Positions 1 to 6,480 of a DNA stretch of 7,305 nt are shown piece after piece. The DNA comes from Tannerella sp. GTDB lineage: Bacteria > Bacteroidota > Bacteroidia > Bacteroidales > Tannerellaceae. The translations under genes were made by a program, and so were the position numbers. Under the pieces are notes generated by a model, which saw only the letters and a list, made by a program, of their open reading frames with translations, did not search any database and had not been told where the DNA came from. The stretch covers positions 1 to 7,305 of the forward strand of contig JAISYY010000061.1 in NCBI GenBank assembly GCA_031269635.1, read 5' to 3'. Numbering within the stretch: position 1 is the first letter of the stretch; each line of letters starts with the position of its first letter.

Positions 1-768
1 CGCGCCCGTGTAGGCCGAATCGGCATAAAGGGGCTCGCCCTTATCGTTCTCTTCAAGAAGCGCTGCCGTAGCATTACTGTCATGAACCGCTGCCGACGTC
101 ACTTCGTAGTTGGTTATCAGTTTACTCTTTCCGTCCTGCTTAACATGATGCTTATATCCGAAATACTTTTGTTTGTTTTTCGTTACCCAACGGGCATCTA
201 TGTCTTTATGACGTCTTTTATGGGGGTGTTCCTTCCATAATTCTTCGCCTCTGTCTTCTTTAATTTGCTCGTTCTCTTCCTTTCTGTTTCGCTGACGGGG
301 GACTTCTACAAAACTCGCATCTATGATTTTTCCTTCATGCACGATCAGTCCGAGTTTGCTTAATTCTTTCAGGAACAAAGCAAATAGTTCTTCAACTATA
401 CCCATATCCGTTAGCTGTTCGCGAAAATGCCATACCGTGCGACTGTCCGGGATGTCATCCGAGAGGGTCAAATCCAAGAAACGCATGAAAGTTAATCTGT
501 CATTTATCTGAAATTCAACCTGTTCGTCCGAGAGATTGTAGTAACGTTGAAGTATAATTATTTTGAACATCAGTACATAATCATAATGACGGCGACCACC
601 GGCACCCCTGGGTTCTTTGCTTAATTTATCCTCGAGTATCTCTCTAAAAATTTCAAAATCAATCCCTTCTTTCAATCGCTCCAGGGGGTCGCCCAACTTA
701 CTTATTTTGCTCAGGCGGAGGTCTTGATCCCAAAATCCATAATCTTTATGTCGTTTAAATATCTTCAT
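1..768 (-). CDS. IS5-family transposase, 3' part beyond the window
   Basis: This DDE transposase would cut and rejoin DNA at the ends of its own insertion sequence. The frame is open from an ATG at 768 to the window edge and gives 256 residues, so the C-terminus is missing. An in-frame TAA lies 42 nt upstream of the ATG with no other ATG between. The N-terminal part (about 55-120) is the IS5-type domain, with a YNLSDEQVEFQINDRLTF stretch followed by PDSRTVWHFREQL. The catalytic domain begins around KIIDASFVEVP, where D150 is the expected first catalytic Asp. D250 in YADSAYTGA is the second; the third acidic residue falls outside. ARWV...YFGYKHH (192-208) between them is typical of the family. 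Family knowledge (Porphyromonas IS1126-like transposases, about 360 aa) suggests roughly 100 residues are missing. The part seen shows no frameshift or stop. Family assignment is firm; the exact IS name is not known to me. Confidence 0.93.
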   Translation of the reverse strand, partial: MKIFKRHKDYGFWDQDLRLSKISKLGDPLERLKEGIDFEIFREILEDKLSKEPRGAGGRRHYDYVLMFKIIILQRYYNLSDEQVEFQINDRLTFMRFLDLTLSDDIPDSRTVWHFREQLTDMGIVEELFALFLKELSKLGLIVHEGKIIDASFVEVPRQRNRKEENEQIKEDRGEELWKEHPHKRRHKDIDARWVTKNKQKYFGYKHHVKQDGKSKLITNYEVTSAAVHDSNATAALLEENDKGEPLYADSAYTGA

Positions 769-792
769 CTGTTTTTCTATCAAATCTTGGCG

Positions 793-823
793 CAAAGTTA
801 GTATTATTTATTTGATTATCAAA
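793..823 (-). promoter_or_regulatory. Bacteroides-type promoter of the IS transposase
   Basis: On the minus strand TTTG (820-823) is followed after 19 nt by TAACTTTG (793-800). This matches the Bacteroidota primary sigma consensus TTTG-N19-21-TAnnTTTG exactly. Transcription would start near 785-789 and give a leader of only about 20 nt before the transposase ATG at 768, with no Shine-Dalgarno sequence. The -33 element lies inside a palindrome (811-823). Confidence 0.7.
811..823. repeat. 13-bp palindrome over the IS -33 element
   Basis: TTTGAT-T-ATCAAA is a perfect 6+6 inverted repeat with a one-base centre. It covers the -33 TTTG of the transposase promoter, which is where an operator would act. 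It could also be chance in AT-rich DNA. Confidence 0.5.
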
Positions 824-837
824 ATATTATTTTTGCC

Positions 838-876
838 CCTTTGGGGAATGGTGAGTTTTTAGGACTCCCCATAAGG
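838..876. repeat. Imperfect hairpin upstream of the IS promoter
   Basis: CCTT-TGGGGA (838-847) pairs with TCCCCA-T-AAGG (866-876). This makes a 10-bp stem with one bulged T around an 18-nt loop. A smaller alternative hairpin, CCCC-TTT-GGGG (836-846), competes with it. Neither is followed by a clear T-run on either strand, so this is probably not a terminator. It may be a subterminal structure of the insertion sequence that blocks transcription entering from susD. Confidence 0.4.
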
Positions 877-924
877 CAGAGGTTTGTTTTTGCGAACATG
901 GGTATAATTATAGATTTAAAACAA

Positions 925-969
925 GGGTGTGTCATCAAGAATGTAGGATAAAAGACTTTTGACACACCC
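925..969. repeat. 10-bp inverted repeat between susD and the IS: terminator or IS end
   Basis: GGGTGTGTCA (925-934) and TGACACACCC (960-969) are perfect inverted copies around a 25-nt loop. It begins 20 nt past the susD stop. Read on the minus strand, the hairpin is followed by TTGTTTT, so it could end the susCD transcript. Read on the plus strand it is followed by CCGTTTTTTT (970-979), a better T-run, although no plus-strand gene feeds it. The outer arm with its flank, reading inward GGGTGTGTCAAAAGTC on the minus strand, also looks like the terminal repeat of many bacterial insertion sequences. It may therefore mark the right end of the IS. I cannot choose between these, and both may hold. 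Confidence 0.5.
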
Positions 970-988
970 CCGTTTTTTTACTAAAGTA

Positions 989-2527
989 TCAATATCCCGA
1001 ATTTTGGTTCAAGTTCGGATTGTCAACCACTTCACGCGACGGAAGCGGGAAATAGATATTTTTATCCTCAAACTTGAAGCCGGTGTCCAAAGAACCGAAG
1101 TCAAAGGTTTTCAAATCAATTTCCCCGGCAATATGCCTGCGCCGCAAATCCCACCATCGATGTCCTTCTTCGAAGGCCAGTTCAAGGCGCCTTTCCCGGA
1201 ATATCCATTCCAGCACCGTAGCTGCATTTGATTCCGATACGTCGCGGTCGGCCGGTATGGCGGAGGGGGTGCCGTCGTCCGTCGAATTTCGCGCCCTTTC
1301 GCGAACCTGATTGATTAACCCGATGGCTTCGGACAGGTTGCCTCCGCTACGAACAATAGCTTCGGCTTTCAAAAGCAGCACATCCGCATAGCGTAGGATG
1401 CGAGGATTGTTCATGCTGATGCCATTGCCGCCCCTTACGAAGGCCGTGTTTCTGACGTATTTCATCACATTGATACGGGTCGTAGCTTCCAAATTGATAT
1501 TGTACGCCTTTCGAGGATCGCCGTCTTCGTACGCATTTTTAATCAAATCGGTCGCCGAATAATAAGAATTGCCGATCCAGCTGGGATCTTGCTTAAACAT
1601 ACCTACCCACATTCCGATTTCGCCGATGACGGAAAACGCGTCGTTTCCACCCGCGCCTCCTACATACGGATTGGTATTGCCTGCGATATTGTTCGCCTGA
1701 TACTCAAAAAGCGATTCGCCGTTATTGTTATATGCGATGTCGAAATTCCGGCTGTAGACCGGTGTCAACGACAGGCCCGACAGCGCGTTGAAGTCGGCGA
1801 TAGCTGCTGTAAAGTCGGCATTTGATTTATTGACCGTTCCCCGGAATATCAAACATTTTCCGCGCAGTCCCAACGCCGAATTTTTCACTACCCGTCCTTT
1901 ATATTCATTCGGCCAGGTTTCCGGCAACAACTTAGCCGCTTCTTCCAAATCGAGGATCGCCTGATCGAGCAGTTGCGTTCCCGCAGAATTAGGCAAATAC
2001 GCTTTGTTAAGGTCCAAAATACGCTCAGTAGCTAACGGGGCGGTGCCGAACACATTCCACAGGCAGAAATACATGTATGCCCGTAGAAACAAGGCTTCGC
2101 CTTTGTGGTAATTCTTTTGTTCCGGGTAAGTCTTATAGGCGAAATCTCCGTTTTCTTCAATTTTTTGCAGTACCGTATTGGCGCGTGCAAGCAACTGGTA
2201 GGCAAACTGGTAATAAAGGTTCAATTGCCCGTTGGAACCGTTCAGCGCCGTGAAGTTCTCTGTGGCATACGAGCCTGGCGTTGTCAAATCATCATCGGGC
2301 AACAAAGTTACGGGAAATACATTATTATTCTGTCCGCCTCTGAAAGCATAAAAGAAAGATACTTTCTGGTAGATGCCAAATACAGCCTGCTGCATTTGTC
2401 CTTCATTCTGGAAGAATCCGGCCTCCGTATCCCCAATCGGATCGAGATTAATGGTATCTTCATTGCAGGAAATTACACTCAACAATACGGCCAATACCGT
2501 GTATTTTATTGTCTTATTCATTTTCAT
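989..2527 (-). CDS. SusD/RagB-family surface nutrient-binding lipoprotein
   Basis: This is the lipoprotein lid that sits on a SusC transporter and captures substrate outside the cell. At 512 residues it has the usual family length. The N-terminus is a lipoprotein signal peptide with lipobox VISC and lipidated Cys21. The next residues, NED, fit the acidic export signal that sends Bacteroidota lipoproteins to the cell surface. The N-terminal helical part (about 40-300) includes GEALFLRAYMYFCLWNVFG (143-161), the usual TPR-like region. The C-terminal SusD_RagB domain has the hallmarks PRILRYADVLLLKAEA (375-390), FRERRLELAFEEGHRWWDLRR (443-463) and IYFPLPSREVVDNPNLNQN (491-509). M1 and M3 are both possible starts; M1 leaves 19 nt after susC. 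The two genes are surely cotranscribed. The ligand cannot be read from the sequence: aromatic residues are present, but the binding-site loops vary across the family. Confidence 0.96.
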   Translation of the reverse strand: MKMNKTIKYTVLAVLLSVISCNEDTINLDPIGDTEAGFFQNEGQMQQAVFGIYQKVSFFYAFRGGQNNNVFPVTLLPDDDLTTPGSYATENFTALNGSNGQLNLYYQFAYQLLARANTVLQKIEENGDFAYKTYPEQKNYHKGEALFLRAYMYFCLWNVFGTAPLATERILDLNKAYLPNSAGTQLLDQAILDLEEAAKLLPETWPNEYKGRVVKNSALGLRGKCLIFRGTVNKSNADFTAAIADFNALSGLSLTPVYSRNFDIAYNNNGESLFEYQANNIAGNTNPYVGGAGGNDAFSVIGEIGMWVGMFKQDPSWIGNSYYSATDLIKNAYEDGDPRKAYNINLEATTRINVMKYVRNTAFVRGGNGISMNNPRILRYADVLLLKAEAIVRSGGNLSEAIGLINQVRERARNSTDDGTPSAIPADRDVSESNAATVLEWIFRERRLELAFEEGHRWWDLRRRHIAGEIDLKTFDFGSLDTGFKFEDKNIYFPLPSREVVDNPNLNQNSGY

Positions 2528-2546
2528 AGATTGTGTTGATTAAAAG

Positions 2547-5500
2547 TTAAAAACTGATATTAGCTCCCACGGAAAAAACCGTAGGCGTAGTAATATTCTC
2601 CGGGTCGAGTTCCTTTAAAGGAGTAATCACAAACAGGTTGGAACCGGAAAGATAACAGCGGAGATTCGTTATACCCGCTTTATCCAATAAATTCCCCTTG
2701 AAGTTGTAGCCCAGTTGAAAATTCTGGAACCGAAAGAATCCGGCATTTTGCACCAAACGCGATGATATCCGGTTATTTCCGGAAGGATCTCCCTGAATAG
2801 CTCTCGGAATCGTGTTTGATGGATTCGCGGAAGTCCAACGATTCCGGTAGTCCGCAAGGTAACGCTGTCCGCTTGCACTGATGGTAGTTAATCCCACACT
2901 GCTGACTTTCTGTACATCACCTACCCCGCGAAATCCTAAGGAGAGGTCCCAGTTCCCGTATGTAGCGCCCAGATTAAGACCGTAATAATATCCGGGAATG
3001 GTTTTTCCCAGATAGGTTTTATCGTAATCGTCAATCTTTCCGTCCGGTTCATAATGTTTCAAAGCGCCTTCGGGATCGTTATCGGTAGGCGCCCCGTACA
3101 AATCTACATAACGGACATCGCCGGGCGCTTTTTGGGTCATCAATCCCACATCATTTATTTTGCCGGTATATTCCGATACTTCAGCGTCTGTCTGGAAGAT
3201 ACCGTCTGCCTTGTAGCCGTAAATATAATTCATGGAATATCCGCTTTCAATACGTAAATCTCCGTTAGCTGTCGGCTGATTCCGGTACAAATCGCTCACC
3301 CGGTTTCGTACGGTCGTTAAGTTGGCGTTCACATTGACTCCTATTTCGCCGAAACGTTCGTTATAACCTGCCTGAAACTCGAAACCTCGATTGTTGACTT
3401 TGGCCAAATTTACTACAGGCGAGTTCAAAGCGCCGATTGTCCAAGGGATAACGATGGACTGCAAAATACCGTCCGTTTGCCGGTTATAATATTCGGCCGT
3501 AAAATTCAGGCGGTTCCGCAAAGCGACCAAATCGAATCCCAAAGAAAAAGTGGTAACCGTTTCCCAGCTCATGTCCGTGATGGGAAAATCGCCTAATGCC
3601 GCCGCAGGATAAATGATGCCGTCTCCCACACTGGCGGCATCCGAGCCGAATGCAGCTTTGGGATTCAGATTAACCATTGACAGGAAAGCATAGTCGCGCG
3701 TCTCCTGGTTGCCGGATTGTCCCCATCCGCCACGAATTTTCAGATCGTTCATCCAGGAGATGTTCTGCATGAAACTTTCGGACGAAATACGCCAGGCGCC
3801 TGCAAACGAAGGAAATGTTCCCCATTTGTAACCGGGTCCAAACCTGGAAGTTCCGTCACGGCGCACCGTGGCATCGAAATAATATTTCTGGGAATAATTG
3901 TAACTGAGTCGCCCCATGTAACCGATCAAACCGGAACCGTAGTAGTTAAGCATTAATCCTTTATTTTCCGGAGGCCAGCCTTCATTAATATAACGTTGTT
4001 CCCAACTGACGATCGGCGAGTTTTGCCCAATACTTTCCTGATTTAAACTCCAACGAACATCCTGAGCCATGCCATTGAGCACCAAATCGACCGAATGATT
4101 GTTGAACGTGTTTGCATAAGCGATCATCAATTCCTTTACGATATTCACATTTTCCGTCTCTCGTATTTCAAACTTATTTCCCTCTGCCGAAAGATCTGAA
4201 CGAACTACACTATACAAACTTCTTCCGGGTTCTTCATACGTATCCCGTTTGTTCGTATAGTAGTCAAAACTGAAGGTACCTTTCACTCTGAAACCCGTAA
4301 ACGGAGTAAGTTCAACATAAAACGTTCCCAAATTTCGCATTAGTTCGCGATGAACCTCGTTATAAAGATCCGTCCCCAAAAAGTTGTTTATTGAAGCTGC
4401 ACCGTATCCATAGCCCCGGAATGTGCCTTCGATGGTTTGTCCGGGAAGGGCTAACCCATCCGGCAGAGAAGAATCATATAACGGTTGCCACGGTATGACC
4501 AGTAAAACGGAATTGAGATCCGGTGTTGGACGATCATCTATTTGTGTATATACAAACCGGAATGATTCGCCGACTTTTAACCATTTGGTGAGCTTGTGAT
4601 CAGAATTTAAAAAGAAAGAATACCGGCTGAGAGCATCTTTGTAAAGTACATCATTTTGGTTGGTGTAACCGGCACCCACTGCATAAGTGGATAATTTGTT
4701 TCCACCCGTGACGCTAAGATTATAATCCTGGATGGCTGCATTTTGTACGAGTACGGCATCCCTCCATTCTTTTGAATAGTCTTTACTGTTGCCCATATAA
4801 AGGGATGAACTTTTGTCAAATAACGGATACCAGTATTCCTTATTATAAGATTTATTGGCATTAATCGCTTCCAGTCCCAGATCAATGTATTCCTGCGTTG
4901 ACACAAGATCGTAGTTTTTGAAAATATTCTGGACGCCGTAATTTAAAGACAGATTCACTTTCGGCCTCCCTTCCGCCCCGCGTTTCGTAGTAATCAGGAT
5001 TACCCCGTTCGACGCTCGAACGCCATAGATAGCCGTAGCAGATGCATCTTTCAACACCGAAATAGTTTCAATGTCGTTTGCATTAATCAGGCTGAACACA
5101 TTCACCGGACTTCTGACGTCACTCGAACCTGCGTCAGTAGAACTCGCCCATCCTTCGGTCAATGGAATGCCGTCAATTACGTACAAAGGATCATTGAATC
5201 CCAACGTGGTAACGCCCCGGATACGGATCGTAGGACGTGCCATCGGGTTACTGCCGGGATTGCTTACATGCACGCCGGCCATTTTTCCTTGCATAGCAAA
5301 TTCGGGGGAGATATTGATTTGTTTTGTAATCTCTTCCGAATTAATTTGTGAAACCGCACCGGTCAAATCTTTCTTTACACGCGTACCATAACCGATAACC
5401 ACGACTTCGTCCAGCATCTGGGTGTCTTCCGTCATAACAACCTGAAACGAACTTTTTCCCTGTACCGGAATTTCCTGTGTTCGGTATCCGATATAGGAAA

Positions 5501-5813
5501 TAATGAGCGTCGTGTTTTCAAGAACTTCCAGTTCAAAATAACCGTCCGTGTCGGTTACCGTACCGTCAGTCGTTCCTTTGATTGCTACGGAAGCCCCCGC
5601 AATCAATTCACCCGCATCATCTTTTACAGTACCCGTGATTTTTTTGCGTTGCTGCATTACTTCACTTACAGCCGTTTCCGAAGAAATCGTTGCTGCCATG
5701 ACCTGGGTTGCCGAAGCACCAAAAAGTAATAATCCTGTTATCACACTGCGCCATACAACCCCTCTTTTCTGATAAAAGAAAATCTTTTTCATTTTTTTTT
5801 CCATGTACATCAT
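2547..5813 (-). CDS. SusC/RagA-family TonB-dependent outer-membrane transporter
   Basis: This is the outer-membrane channel that imports oligomers captured by the partner SusD, driven by TonB. The signal peptide ends at about residue 40 (QVMA|ATISS). Next come a carboxypeptidase-D regulatory-like domain (about 57-130, KITGTVKDDAGELIAGASV onward), the TonB box DEVVVIGYG (135-143), and the plug (about 145-280) with NDPLYVIDGIPL and the hallmark SVLKDASATAIYGVRASNG (252-270). The rest is a 22-strand type beta-barrel ending FSVGANISF with the terminal Phe expected for barrel assembly. The length of 1088 residues is normal for SusC. There is no N-terminal STN domain, so signalling to a FecR-type anti-sigma factor is not expected. 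Starts at M1, M2, M4 and M8 are possible; M8 (5792) gives the most typical signal peptide (MKKIFF...) and is preceded by GGAAAAAAAA. No frameshift is seen. The substrate is unknown. Confidence 0.96.
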   Translation of the reverse strand: MMYMEKKMKKIFFYQKRGVVWRSVITGLLLFGASATQVMAATISSETAVSEVMQQRKKITGTVKDDAGELIAGASVAIKGTTDGTVTDTDGYFELEVLENTTLIISYIGYRTQEIPVQGKSSFQVVMTEDTQMLDEVVVIGYGTRVKKDLTGAVSQINSEEITKQINISPEFAMQGKMAGVHVSNPGSNPMARPTIRIRGVTTLGFNDPLYVIDGIPLTEGWASSTDAGSSDVRSPVNVFSLINANDIETISVLKDASATAIYGVRASNGVILITTKRGAEGRPKVNLSLNYGVQNIFKNYDLVSTQEYIDLGLEAINANKSYNKEYWYPLFDKSSSLYMGNSKDYSKEWRDAVLVQNAAIQDYNLSVTGGNKLSTYAVGAGYTNQNDVLYKDALSRYSFFLNSDHKLTKWLKVGESFRFVYTQIDDRPTPDLNSVLLVIPWQPLYDSSLPDGLALPGQTIEGTFRGYGYGAASINNFLGTDLYNEVHRELMRNLGTFYVELTPFTGFRVKGTFSFDYYTNKRDTYEEPGRSLYSVVRSDLSAEGNKFEIRETENVNIVKELMIAYANTFNNHSVDLVLNGMAQDVRWSLNQESIGQNSPIVSWEQRYINEGWPPENKGLMLNYYGSGLIGYMGRLSYNYSQKYYFDATVRRDGTSRFGPGYKWGTFPSFAGAWRISSESFMQNISWMNDLKIRGGWGQSGNQETRDYAFLSMVNLNPKAAFGSDAASVGDGIIYPAAALGDFPITDMSWETVTTFSLGFDLVALRNRLNFTAEYYNRQTDGILQSIVIPWTIGALNSPVVNLAKVNNRGFEFQAGYNERFGEIGVNVNANLTTVRNRVSDLYRNQPTANGDLRIESGYSMNYIYGYKADGIFQTDAEVSEYTGKINDVGLMTQKAPGDVRYVDLYGAPTDNDPEGALKHYEPDGKIDDYDKTYLGKTIPGYYYGLNLGATYGNWDLSLGFRGVGDVQKVSSVGLTTISASGQRYLADYRNRWTSANPSNTIPRAIQGDPSGNNRISSRLVQNAGFFRFQNFQLGYNFKGNLLDKAGITNLRCYLSGSNLFVITPLKELDPENITTPTVFSVGANISF

Positions 5814-5838
5814 AGAGATTTAATTAACATAAAACATA

Positions 5839-5880
5839 ACTATTAAAATTTATCACTAAAAAACGATTTTACTATTAAAA
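5839..5880. repeat. Direct repeats in the susC leader
   Basis: ACTATTAAAA occurs at 5839-5848 and again at 5871-5880, 32 bp apart, in the AT-rich DNA just upstream of susC. In the transcript this reads TTTTAATAGT twice, within the predicted 5' leader. It may be a binding site for a protein or small RNA, or simply low-complexity sequence. Confidence 0.4.
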
Positions 5881-5881
5881 T

Positions 5882-5934
5882 CCGGTTACAAAATTACAAA
5901 GGATATTGTTCAAAAAAATTATAAAAACCGGTTA
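5882..5934. repeat. CCGGTTA repeats flanking the susC promoter
   Basis: CCGGTTA occurs at 5882-5888 and at 5928-5934 in the same orientation, 46 bp apart. The right copy lies in a perfect palindrome AACCGGTT (5926-5933). CCGGTT at 5882 also forms an inverted pair with AACCGG at 5926. These GC islands stand out from AT-rich surroundings and bracket the best promoter candidate, so they may be operators. Confidence 0.45.
5889..5896 (-). promoter_or_regulatory. Probable -7 element of the susCD promoter
   Basis: The minus strand reads TAATTTTG, matching the Bacteroidota -7 consensus TAnnTTTG. Transcription would start near 5880-5885 and give a leader of about 70 nt before susC. The -33 box is weak: the nearest TTTG (5911-5914) is only 14 nt away, and ATTT stands at the ideal 19-nt spacing. 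A weak -33 box would fit a promoter that needs an activator. Confidence 0.35.
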
Positions 5935-6334
5935 TTCATTATAAATTTAGACACCTGTTTTTTATGTATTGACCCATTTTATTTAGATTTTATGCCATGC
6001 GATTATTTGAAAAAAACATCCTTGTTATTTCCACTTGTGGTTGTTGTGTTTTTCTGCCATTATGGAGCCTCCGTTTTTAGAAACTTTCCATTAAAGGTCG
6101 TTGTGGCATAATTCAAAACAGAAGAATTTATGGCATTGGATATTTTCTTATACTAACAGGAGAAGTGGCAGAGGATTTCTACAAGTCGCTGGAGCGGGCA
6201 AAGGAAAGCAAGTCCGCAAAAGGAGTCCGGGAACTAATCTGCAAGGTCGGGAAGTATTTGGCAACTCACATGCTTTAGTATTCAAAATGACTGATTTCGA
6301 TGTGTTGATATTTTATAAATATACAGGTATTTAT
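5935..6334. other. AT-rich intergenic region between rpmA and the sus operon
   Basis: This stretch separates the ribosomal operon's terminator from the sus promoter. Its only notable content is the plus-strand coding-like fragment at 6081-6278. I see no tRNA, riboswitch or regulator gene in it. A 39-codon ATG frame at 5992-6111 on the plus strand (MPCDYLKK..., with a hydrophobic core) is present but has no supporting evidence. Confidence 0.5.
6081..6278 (+). pseudogene. Unidentified coding-like fragment without a proper start
   Basis: The plus-strand frame is open from just after a TAG (6078-6080) to a TAG at 6276-6278. It has no ATG. The only in-frame initiation codon is GTG at 6165, giving 37 residues. 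The translation from there looks like real protein, starting VAEDFYKSLERAKESK and ending KVGKYLATHML, with helix-like amphipathic spacing and varied codons. G+C over 6165-6254 is about 54% by hand count, well above its AT-rich surroundings. It could be the 3' end of a decayed gene left in the gap, or a short GTG-started ORF. I do not recognise the family. Confidence 0.3.
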
Positions 6335-6367
6335 AAAAAAAGCAGAAGATTTATAATCTCCTGCTTT
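6335..6367 (-). terminator. Rho-independent terminator of rplU-rpmA
   Basis: On the minus strand GAAAGCAG is followed by a stem that closes on a TAT-type triloop (6352-6354). The stem is AAAGCAG/CTGCTTT plus AGATT/AATCT with one A-C mismatch (12 pairs). It is followed directly by a run of seven T (6341 to 6335). It lies 113 nt past the current rpmA stop but only 28 nt past the stop of the alternative tail frame at 6396. Confidence 0.85.
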
Positions 6368-6395
6368 CACTTGATACAACTTTATAGTATGATTT

Positions 6396-6480
6396 TTAAA
6401 AGTTCTCTCTTGGTTTAGTCGCTTCTTTTTCAGGCTTTTTCTTCTGCCTCAAATTTCTGTTCGCTGTTTCTGCAACCGCT
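6396..6480 (-). pseudogene. Out-of-frame 3' continuation of the rpmA tail
   Basis: Directly after the rpmA TAA, the +1 frame encodes 28 residues, beginning KAVAETANRNLRQKKK and ending ATKPRENF, then TAA at 6396-6398. The first residues (AVAETA) match the style of the preceding tail, and the end is lysine/arginine-rich as expected of a ribosomal protein. Removing the single base A6483 (T on the coding strand) turns GAG-TAA-AGC into GAG-AAA-GCG and joins both parts into a 163-residue product with no break. It is therefore best read as coding sequence cut off by a one-base insertion in this strain, or by a sequencing error. Confidence 0.55.

Noticed and set aside
5071..5391. Long plus-strand open frames antisense to susC, susD and rpmA (for example 5071-5391, 2105-2539, 6524-6712)
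   Set aside because: They mirror strong coding frames on the minus strand and show no protein-like features of their own.
5992..6111. 39-codon plus-strand frame MPCDYLKK... with a hydrophobic core
   Set aside because: It has no promoter or other support, and short hydrophobic frames arise easily in T-rich DNA.
6101..6418. 105-codon plus-strand frame starting at TTG, overlapping the fragment at 6081-6278
   Set aside because: It has a weak start and an odd composition, and it runs straight through the rpmA terminator. The other frame over the same bases looks more protein-like.
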